5,422 nt of DNA from NCBI GenBank assembly GCA_044870295.1, contig JBIOYQ010000081.1:1-5422 (forward strand). Reading direction: 5' to 3'. This stretch comes from AC-52 sp044870295. Lineage in GTDB: Bacteria; Actinomycetota; UBA4738. This document shows, in pieces, positions 1-4,829 of this stretch. The position numbers and the translations under genes were made by a program. Position 1 is the stretch's first letter, and every line of letters begins with the position of its first letter. The notes below the pieces were generated by a model. The model searched no databases and was not told the DNA's origin. It was given only the letters and a program-made list of their open reading frames with translations.

Positions 1-531
1 CAGATCGAGACGTTGCTGACAATCCACTTTGAGCCTGGCGAACGGGTGGCGATCGTCCACGGCGTCCCAGCCGCGGAACGAGCCGAGACAGGTCCTCACA
101 CAGCGCTGACTCCCCTGCTGTTGATCCCGATCGTCCTGATCCTGTTCGTCAACGGCGCCGTCGGGGCGATCGCGTTCGTTGGAGTGATCGTCTTTGGCTT
201 CTCCCCTCGCTTCAGGAGACGCGACTACCTCGTCGCGGTCACCGATCGCCGGCTGCTCCTACTGCCCCTCAGCATGTGGAAGGGTCTTCCCTCTGGCCCG
301 ACCATCTCACTCGCCCTGACCCAGGTGGAGGTTGGCCGCTTCCGAAAGCCATCCTTTTTCCGGAACGGGTGGACGCTGCACCTGCTGATCACCGACCCGG
401 CCGGGTCACGCACGATGCGGTTGATCTTCCTGCGAGTCAAATGGCTGCCCACCTACGCGATCGCCATCAGGAAGGCGCTCGAGCGCGGGAATCCAGTCGT
501 GCCAGGTTCACAGATTCAGGGCGGTTCCTGA
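1..531 (+). CDS. Membrane protein with PH-like (bPH) C-terminal part, probably 5'-partial
   Basis: Function is not recognised. The reading frame is open to the first base of the window, so the gene probably starts upstream. An in-frame TTG at 13 is a possible start, but nothing resembling a ribosome binding site can be judged in the 12 bases before it. Counted from the first codon, the protein has a short soluble N-terminus (about residues 1-35), two closely spaced hydrophobic segments (about 36-50 and 52-67), a basic turn (RFRRR, about 70-74) and then a soluble domain. That domain begins with YLVAVTDRRLLLLP, a pattern typical of bacterial PH-like/GRAM-like domains attached to short membrane hairpins. 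The rest has alternating hydrophobic strands and ends in a helix (YAIAIRKALERG), also PH-like. The stop is followed after 14 nt by the next gene on the same strand, so the two may be co-transcribed. The PH-like assignment is inference from pattern; that the frame is coding is much surer. Confidence 0.72.
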   Translation, partial: QIETLLTIHFEPGERVAIVHGVPAAERAETGPHTALTPLLLIPIVLILFVNGAVGAIAFVGVIVFGFSPRFRRRDYLVAVTDRRLLLLPLSMWKGLPSGPTISLALTQVEVGRFRKPSFFRNGWTLHLLITDPAGSRTMRLIFLRVKWLPTYAIAIRKALERGNPVVPGSQIQGGS

Positions 532-545
532 CCTACGATTCGCTC

Positions 546-995
546 GTGAACGAGCCCGATCGGGAAGTCGTCGAGTCCCTGGGCAGCTACGCCGTGGCCG
601 AGGACGGCACCGACTTCATCGTGTACGCGACGGCACGACCAGACGAGATCCTGGGGCGATTCGCCGGCGATGACGACGGCTTCACGAGAGCGGAGGAGCT
701 GTTCCGATCGTTGACGGCGCCGTTCCGGCGACGGCGCCTGGTTCGGATCCTGCTCGTGGCGTTCGTGGTCGCGCTGGTCGTGAACGTAGCGGGGGTGACC
801 CTCACGTACCTGCTCCAGGCGACCGAGAGCACCGAAATCAGCTTCGGCAACAGCCGATCAACGCTCATCGAGCTGATCGAGCGGTGGTCCTCCACCTCGG
901 CCGCCATCGCCAATACGCTCTGGATCGCCATCCTGGCGGCGATGGCCGGGCTATGGCTTTCCCAGCGGGTCTTCCAGAAGGAGCTGGCCAGCTAG
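546..995 (+). CDS. Small two-span membrane protein of unknown function
   Basis: No family is recognised. From GTG at 546 the product is 149 residues. It has an acidic soluble N-terminal part (1-60), a basic stretch (RRRRLVR, 61-67), a long hydrophobic segment (about 65-90), a polar loop of about 28 residues, a second hydrophobic segment (about 118-139) and a short tail ending QKELAS. The positive-inside rule predicts both ends in the cytoplasm with the loop outside. The frame is open back to ATG 276, but that extension lies over the upstream gene in another frame and has shadow-like composition (rich in R, P, H and D). GTG 546 is therefore preferred, although no clear Shine-Dalgarno sequence precedes it. 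A CTG at 528 overlapping the upstream stop is a less likely start. The 14-nt gap suggests co-transcription with the upstream PH-like gene. The TAG stop (993-995) overlaps the hutH stop on the other strand. Confidence 0.68.
   Translation: MNEPDREVVESLGSYAVAEDGTDFIVYATARPDEILGRFAGDDDGFTRAEELFRSLTAPFRRRRLVRILLVAFVVALVVNVAGVTLTYLLQATESTEISFGNSRSTLIELIERWSSTSAAIANTLWIAILAAMAGLWLSQRVFQKELAS
982..993. repeat. 12-bp perfect palindrome at a convergent gene junction
   Basis: AGCTGGCCAGCT is self-complementary over 12 bp. It lies at the junction where the small membrane-protein gene and hutH converge. The two stop codons (TAG at 993-995 on plus, TAG at 994-992 on minus) share CTAG at 992-995. As RNA it could form only a short hairpin, because a loop of at least four bases leaves about four pairs, and no T tract follows. 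It is therefore a weak terminator candidate and may be chance within coding sequence (encoding ELAS on the plus strand). Confidence 0.4.
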
Positions 996-2515
996 TCGAG
1001 GGGACCGATCGCGCCTTCCACGGCTTCCAGCAGGATCCCGGACTGGATCAGCTCGATGGCGCCGTCGACGTCGGGCTTGAGCTCGCGGTCGGCGTCCAGG
1101 AATTCGATCTCCTCGCGCACGGCCGCAAGCGCGGCGGCGGTCCCGGCCGCCGGCTTCAACGGCCGGCGAAGATCCAGTGCCTGGGCTGCGGCCAGAACTT
1201 CCATCGCGACGACGGCCTCGGCATTCGACACCACCTCGCGGGCGTGGCGGGCAGACGTCATGCCCATGCTGACGTGGTCCTCCTGGCCGGCGGATGACGG
1301 GATGGAGTCCGTGGCTGCCGGGTGCGCCAGCGACTTCGACTCGGACACGAGGGACGCGGCCGTGTACTGCACGATCATGTAGCCGGAGTTGAACCCCGGC
1401 CGCTCCACCAGGAACGCCGGAAGGCCGTTGTTGGTGGCGGGATCCAGCAACCGATAGAGGCGCCGCTCGGAGATGGACGCGAGCCCCACGGTCGCCGCGG
1501 CCAGGGCATCGAGGGCCACCGCCACCGGCTGCCCGTGGAAGTTCCCTCCTGACACGACGTCACCGTCCTCCAGCACGATCGGGTTGTCGGAGACCGAGCC
1601 CATCTCGACGCCCAGCACACCCTCGGCGTAGGCCAGCACGTCGCGGAAGGCTCCGTGCACCTGCGGCGCGCACCGCAACGAGTACGCGTCCTGCACCAGG
1701 TGCTGGCTTTCCTTGTGTGACGCCACGATCTCGCTGCCCGACAGCAGCGTTCGAAGGTTTGCCGCGGACGCCGCCTGGCCCGGATGGGGCCGGAGGCGCT
1801 GCAAGCGCTCGTCGAACGGCGTGGCCGTCCCGAGGATGGCCTCCACCGTCATGGCGGCGGCGATGTCGGCGGCCTTCGCCAACAAGCGCGCGCGATGCGC
1901 GGCCAGCACGCCGACCGCCAGCATCCCCTGCGTCCCGTTGATGAGCGACAGGCCTTCCTTCGGCGCCAGCTCCAACGCCTCCAGGCCGGCCCGCTCCAGT
2001 GCCTCGGCTGCGGGAGCCGGTTCGCCCTCGAACGACACCACGCCCTCACCGATCAACGGCAGGGCCAAATGAGCCAACGGAGCGAGGTCGCCGGACGCCC
2101 CCAGGGAGCCCTGCTCCGGCACCCACGGATAGACCTCGTGGTTCTGGAAGTCGATCAGCCGCTCCACCACCACCGGCCGCACGCCCGAGTATCCGAGGGC
2201 CAGGCAGTGGGCTCGCAGCAGGAGCATCGCCCGGACCTCCCACTCGGACAGGGGCGGGCCGACCCCGACCGCGTGTGAGCGGAGGAGGTTGCGGTGGAGG
2301 TCGCGGATCTCCTCGGTACCCAGACGGACGTTCGCCAGGCTGCCGAGTCCGGTGGTCACGCCGTACACCGTGTCGCCGCCCTCGACGGCCGCATCGACGA
2401 CCTTCCGCGACGCGTCCATCCGTGCCCGGGCTCCTGGTGACAGCTCGACGTCCTCGCCGCGGGCGACCGCCATCACGTCGTCGATCGATAGCGTCTCCCC
2501 GACCAGCACCGGCAC
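992..2515 (-). CDS. hutH: Histidine ammonia-lyase (histidase)
   Basis: Cytoplasmic enzyme (EC 4.3.1.3) that eliminates ammonia from L-histidine to give urocanate, the first step of histidine degradation; the family is tetrameric. From GTG 2515 the protein has 507 residues, the usual length (about 505-515). The MIO signature GSLGASGDLAPL is intact, with the self-cyclising A140-S141-G142. Other family active-site residues are present: Y51 in VYGVTTGLG, H81 in RSHAVGVG, N193 in LINGTQ, Y278 and R281 in QDAYSLRC, F326 in GGNFHGQP and E412 in GQEDHVSMG. The QEDHVSMG form points to histidine rather than phenylalanine or tyrosine as substrate. The frame stays open to ATG 2683, but those 56 extra residues are low-complexity (GSARLGSVRLG) and read through a pentanucleotide repeat. 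VPVLVGETLSIDDV at GTG 2515 aligns with the normal family N-terminus, and a promoter-like element sits 7 nt before it. The gene is divergent from the HutF-like gene. The enzyme identity is near certain; the start is likely. Confidence 0.96.
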   Translation of the reverse strand: MPVLVGETLSIDDVMAVARGEDVELSPGARARMDASRKVVDAAVEGGDTVYGVTTGLGSLANVRLGTEEIRDLHRNLLRSHAVGVGPPLSEWEVRAMLLLRAHCLALGYSGVRPVVVERLIDFQNHEVYPWVPEQGSLGASGDLAPLAHLALPLIGEGVVSFEGEPAPAAEALERAGLEALELAPKEGLSLINGTQGMLAVGVLAAHRARLLAKAADIAAAMTVEAILGTATPFDERLQRLRPHPGQAASAANLRTLLSGSEIVASHKESQHLVQDAYSLRCAPQVHGAFRDVLAYAEGVLGVEMGSVSDNPIVLEDGDVVSGGNFHGQPVAVALDALAAATVGLASISERRLYRLLDPATNNGLPAFLVERPGFNSGYMIVQYTAASLVSESKSLAHPAATDSIPSSAGQEDHVSMGMTSARHAREVVSNAEAVVAMEVLAAAQALDLRRPLKPAAGTAAALAAVREEIEFLDADRELKPDVDGAIELIQSGILLEAVEGAIGPLD

Positions 2516-2522
2516 GCTGCGC

Positions 2523-2551
2523 AGGCTAGTGGGCGTGGCCGTGCCCGACAA
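2523..2551 (-). promoter_or_regulatory. Candidate hutH promoter giving a leaderless transcript
   Basis: Read on the minus strand, TTGTCG (2551-2546) and TAGCCT (2528-2523) are separated by exactly 17 nt. They match TTGACA at four of six positions and the TANNNT -10 pattern common in high-GC Gram-positives. TAGCCT ends 7 nt before GTG 2515, so transcription would begin at or within a base or so of the start codon. This fits the absence of a Shine-Dalgarno sequence before that GTG. Supporting facts are the spacing and the independent choice of GTG 2515 from protein alignment. Activity is inferred, and short motifs can arise by chance. Confidence 0.5.
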
Positions 2552-2598
2552 GCCGAGCCGCACCGAGCCGAGCCGAGCCGAGCCGAGGGCTCGGCACG
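2540..2598. repeat. Imperfect inverted repeat enclosing the AGCCG array
   Basis: Outer arms CGTGCCCGA (2540-2548) and TCGGCACG (2591-2598) are complementary apart from one bulged C, and they enclose the pentanucleotide array. Inside the right end, GCCGAG (2582-2587) and CTCGGC (2590-2595) form a second, tighter inverted repeat. Because every array unit contains GCCGA, the CTCGGC arm could pair with any of several units, allowing slipped alternative hairpins. The left outer arm lies between the proposed hutH -35 and -10. Complementarity is seen directly; formation in the cell is inference. Confidence 0.5.
2551..2585. repeat. AGCCG pentanucleotide tandem repeat (seven units, one variant)
   Basis: Seven consecutive 5-bp units run from 2551 to 2585. 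All read AGCCG except the third (2561-2565), which is CACCG. The array starts at the outer edge of the proposed hutH -35 hexamer and extends upstream of it relative to hutH. Because the unit is not a multiple of three, copy-number change would shift the frame of any long hutH N-terminus. With the GTG 2515 start it would instead change the distance from the promoter to everything upstream. The repeat itself is certain; any function is speculation. Confidence 0.9.
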
Positions 2599-2656
2599 AT
2601 GGAGGCCGATGCTCCGCGCTCTGGACCCGGTGGTGCGGCCTCTGGGAGAGACTCCG

Positions 2657-2667
2657 GAACATAGTTC
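2657..2667. promoter_or_regulatory. Inverted repeat GAAC-N3-GTTC, possible operator half of a pair
   Basis: GAACATAGTTC is a perfect 4-bp dyad with a 3-bp centre in the hutH/hutF-like divergent region. The same half-sites recur at 2717-2726 with a 2-bp centre, about 60 bp away centre to centre. The site overlaps TATGTT on the minus strand (2663-2658), which with TTGTTA (2683-2678) could be a second, poorly spaced (14 nt) hutH promoter. No regulator gene is in the window, so a binding role is inference. Confidence 0.3.
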
Positions 2668-2683
2668 GACCGCCGTCTAACAA

Positions 2684-2716
2684 TGATCGGGAGTGAGGGC
2701 CGGGGGACTCCGATCA
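2684..2716. repeat. Inverted repeat in the divergent region (operator or hairpin)
   Basis: The left arm TGATCGGGAGT (2684-2694) and right arm ACTCCGATCA (2707-2716) pair over 10 bp with one extra G in the left arm, around a 12-nt G-rich loop (2695-2706). It is the longest dyad in the intergenic region. It lies about 60-90 bp upstream of the amidohydrolase start and is followed immediately by a second palindrome at 2717-2726. It could be a binding site for a dimeric regulator shared by both divergent genes, or a hairpin in a longer transcript. No T tract supports a terminator. Confidence 0.45.
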
Positions 2717-2726
2717 GAACCGGTTC
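2717..2726. promoter_or_regulatory. Perfect palindrome GAACCGGTTC, possible operator
   Basis: This 10-bp perfect palindrome directly abuts the right arm of the 2684-2716 inverted repeat. It lies about 50-60 bp upstream of the predicted transcription start of the HutF-like gene. Its half-sites GAAC/GTTC match those of the dyad at 2657-2667. Position and symmetry suit a regulator site, but a 10-bp palindrome in GC-rich DNA can occur by chance. Confidence 0.35.
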
Positions 2727-2764
2727 GCGGCCATCGCGTCCGCAGCCTCCCCAACCAAAGCTGC

Positions 2765-2770
2765 TATACA
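2765..2770 (+). promoter_or_regulatory. Candidate -10 element of the HutF-like gene
   Basis: TATACA ends 6 nt before ATG 2777, the spacing expected if transcription starts at or next to the A of the start codon. No convincing -35 is present 17 nt upstream (CGCAGC region). The element sits inside an imperfect dyad CTG-C-TATA-CAG (2761-2771), so a repressor could cover it. As an alternative, AGG at 2770-2772 could act as a weak ribosome binding site in a longer transcript. Confidence 0.35.
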
Positions 2771-2776
2771 GGCCAC

Positions 2777-4120
2777 ATGACCATCGTGACCGCCGACCTG
2801 GTGTTCGCGGAGGATCGCTGGCAGCGTCGGCATGCCTTCGTCATGCAAGGAGCCCGCATCCTGGACACCGGCCAGCCGGCCGAGCTGGCCGAGCGCCATC
2901 CCGAGCACGAGCGAGAGGACTGGGGCCACGCCGCCGTCCTCCCCGGGACGATCAACGCACATGGGCATTCGTTCCAGGCCCTCTTCCGAGGCTTCGGCGA
3001 CGACCTTGGGTTCGAAGGGTGGCGCGACGCCGTCCTCTATCCATTCTCCGAACGGCTGGACCGGGACGGCATCAAGACCGCCGCGCTGTTCGCCTTCGCG
3101 GAGATGGCGAAGGCCGGCATCACCACGGCCGTCGACTTCTTCTACCTCCACGATCGAGGCCTGGAGAACGACTTGGCCGTGGTGGAAGCGGCCAAGGAGG
3201 TCGGCATCCGGCTGGTGCTGGCGCGTTCGATGTACGACTGGGCCGGCGCGCCGAAGCGCTACCAGGAGACGCCCGCGGAGGCCGAACGGAACTTCCGCGA
3301 GCTGTACGCGGAGCTGCGAGGCGACCGCATGGCCTTTCCCCAACCCGCTCCCCATTCGATCCACGGAGCCAGCCCCGACATGATCCGGGCCGGAGCCAGC
3401 CTGGCCATGGACTTCGGCGTGCCGTTCCACATCCACGTGGCCGAACGCCAGAGCGAACGGGAGCTCTCGATCGAGCGGCACGGGCTGTCACCGGTGGCGT
3501 ACCTGGACTCGATCGGAGTGCTGTCCGACCGAACGCTCACGGTCCACGCTGTCTGGATCGATCCGACGGACCTGGCCATCCTGCGCGACCGAGGCGTGCG
3601 CGTGGTCCACAACCCGTCGGCCAACGCGTTCCTGGGGGACGGGATCGCGCCGCTTCGCCAGATGCTCGAGTTCGGGATCCCGGTGTGTCTGGGCACGGAC
3701 GGTGGTTGCACCAACAGCCGACAGTCCATCTTCGAGGAGATGCGCATGGCCGCGCTGCTGGCCAAGGCGGTCGCGACCGACGGCTCTGTCCTGGATGCGG
3801 CCGACGCCTTGCTGATGGGAACGGTTCGCGGCGGCGAGGCGCTCGGGCTGCCGATCGGGCGGATCGCCGCCGACCACGCCGCCGACCTGGTGGTGGTCGA
3901 CCTCGACGCGCTGTCGGTGCAGCCGCGGCTCACGGCTCCCCAGCAGCTCGTGTACTCGATGCAGCCCGAGGCGATCCGGCAGGTGATCGTGGGCGGCGAG
4001 GCGGTGGCGCAGAACGGCCGCCTGACCCGCGTGGACGAGCACGAGATCGTGATGAAGGTCCAGGGGCTCACGTCCCGGTGGGAACCGGTCCCGAGGGATG
4101 CCGTCGCGCACGCCCGCTGA
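2777..4120 (+). CDS. hutF: Amidohydrolase, probable formimidoylglutamate deiminase (HutF-like)
   Basis: Metal-dependent deaminase of the amidohydrolase superfamily (COG0402 type), 447 residues from ATG 2777. As HutF it would hydrolyse N-formimidoyl-L-glutamate to N-formylglutamate and ammonia in histidine breakdown. Metal and catalytic residues are visible: H62-G-H64, H220 and E223 in FHIHVAE, H257 in TVHAVW and D308 in GTDGG. As I recall the Pseudomonas enzyme, its substrate residues Gln, Arg, Tyr and His have counterparts here: Q67 in HSFQ, R83 in WRD, Y123 in FFYLHD and H193 in PHSIHG. Its second substrate arginine (SLRAV) is replaced by H196. The C-terminal half (NPSANAFLGDGIAPL, TDGGCTNS, IFEEMRMAALL) looks more like methylthioadenosine/S-adenosylhomocysteine deaminases. 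Divergence from hutH favours HutF; another deaminase substrate remains possible. The frame is open to ATG 2693, but ATG 2777 puts the HxH at the usual distance of about 60 residues from the N-terminus. Superfamily is near certain, substrate moderate. Confidence 0.68.
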   Translation: MTIVTADLVFAEDRWQRRHAFVMQGARILDTGQPAELAERHPEHEREDWGHAAVLPGTINAHGHSFQALFRGFGDDLGFEGWRDAVLYPFSERLDRDGIKTAALFAFAEMAKAGITTAVDFFYLHDRGLENDLAVVEAAKEVGIRLVLARSMYDWAGAPKRYQETPAEAERNFRELYAELRGDRMAFPQPAPHSIHGASPDMIRAGASLAMDFGVPFHIHVAERQSERELSIERHGLSPVAYLDSIGVLSDRTLTVHAVWIDPTDLAILRDRGVRVVHNPSANAFLGDGIAPLRQMLEFGIPVCLGTDGGCTNSRQSIFEEMRMAALLAKAVATDGSVLDAADALLMGTVRGGEALGLPIGRIAADHAADLVVVDLDALSVQPRLTAPQQLVYSMQPEAIRQVIVGGEAVAQNGRLTRVDEHEIVMKVQGLTSRWEPVPRDAVAHAR

Positions 4121-4829
4121 GCCGGTTGCGGCCGACGACGTAATCCGCGAGCTTCGGTCGATGGCCGACCCGACCCAGCTGGCCGGGATGGCTCGGTTCG
4201 GCATCAACACGGAACGCACGCTCGGCGGGATCGGGCTGCCGGCCCTTCGCTCGCTGGCGAAGCGCGTGGGACGGCGGGATCACGAACTCGCGGCCGAACT
4301 CTGGGCATCGGGGATCCACGAAGCCCGGCTCGTGGCCGCCATGGTCGACGATCCCGCGGCCGTGACCGAGGCGCAGATGGAAGCGTGGGCGGCGGACTTC
4401 GACTCGTGGGACGTGGTGGATGGAACGGTGAGCGGGTTGTTCGACAAGACGCCGTTCGCGTGGGCGAAGGTCGTGGAGTGGAGCTCGCGGGAGGAGGAGT
4501 TCGTGAAGCGGGCCGCGTTCGCCATGATGGCCGCGCTGTCCGTTCACGACAAGGCAGCGTCAGACGAGGCGTTCATCGAGCTGCTGCCGATCATCGAGCG
4601 AGAGGCAGGCGACCGCAGGAACTTCGTGAGAAAGGCCGTGAACTGGGCCCTGCGACAGATCGGCAAGAGAAACCTCGCGTTGAACGCGGTGGCCATCGCC
4701 ACCGCGGAGCGGATCCATGCCGGCGGGCCTCGGTCGGCGAAGTGGGTCGCCTCCGACGCACTGCGCGAGCTCAGGAGCGAGGCCGTCCAGGCGCGCCTGC
4801 TGGAACGTACCGCTCGCGGAGCGCGGTGA
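4098..4829 (+). CDS. DNA alkylation repair protein, AlkD-like (HEAT-repeat DNA glycosylase)
   Basis: Cytoplasmic DNA glycosylase of the AlkD/COG4912 family. These all-helical HEAT-like repeat proteins excise alkylated purines such as 3-methyladenine and 7-methylguanine. The 243-residue length is typical. Family motifs run in order: ELRSMADPTQLAGMARFGI (18-36), ELWASGIHEARL (67-78), WAADFDSWDVVD (97-108), EFVKRAAFAMMAAL (134-147), VHDK (149-152), NFVRKAVNWALRQIGKRN (175-192) and KWVASDALREL (215-225). W104, D108, R138 and W183 are the likely counterparts of the aromatic and charged residues lining the lesion site in AlkD. ATG 4098 is the only in-frame start before the conserved region and lies 23 nt inside the end of the HutF-like gene. 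The purine-rich GAGGG directly before it is too close to be an ideal ribosome binding site, so translation is probably coupled. The 3' end overlaps the convergent nuclease-like gene by 59 nt. Family assignment is strong; substrate range is not shown. Confidence 0.92.
   Translation: MPSRTPAEPVAADDVIRELRSMADPTQLAGMARFGINTERTLGGIGLPALRSLAKRVGRRDHELAAELWASGIHEARLVAAMVDDPAAVTEAQMEAWAADFDSWDVVDGTVSGLFDKTPFAWAKVVEWSSREEEFVKRAAFAMMAALSVHDKAASDEAFIELLPIIEREAGDRRNFVRKAVNWALRQIGKRNLALNAVAIATAERIHAGGPRSAKWVASDALRELRSEAVQARLLERTARGAR

Noticed and set aside
276..545. Upstream extension of the two-span protein from ATG 276
   Set aside because: It overlaps the PH-like gene in another frame and has shadow-like composition.
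2516..2683. A 56-residue N-terminal extension of hutH from ATG 2683
   Set aside because: It is low-complexity, reads through the pentanucleotide repeat, exceeds the usual family length and has no counterpart at the normal histidase N-terminus.
2657..2726. LexA (SOS) box, suggested by GAAC/GTTC half-sites and a nearby DNA repair gene
   Set aside because: The Gram-positive LexA box needs a 4-bp centre between GAAC and GTTC. Here the centres are 3 and 2 bp, and the sites lie before catabolic genes, not directly before the repair gene.
2693..2776. A 28-residue N-terminal extension of the HutF-like protein from ATG 2693
   Set aside because: ATG 2777 gives the usual distance to the HxH motif, and the extension would read through the 2684-2726 inverted repeats.
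2777..4120. Imidazolonepropionase (HutI) as the identity of the amidohydrolase
   Set aside because: The motifs around the metal site (HSFQ, WRD, HIHVAE, GTDGG) fit deaminase-type enzymes better than HutI.
2683..4143. A 486-residue plus-strand reading frame overlapping the HutF-like gene
   Set aside because: It is rich in R, G, P and H with no domain logic and lies over a clear amidohydrolase. It is a GC-rich shadow frame.
3259..4219. Long minus-strand frames antisense to the HutF-like gene
   Set aside because: Composition (S, R, P and H rich) and the lack of any motif mark them as antisense shadows of a high-GC gene.
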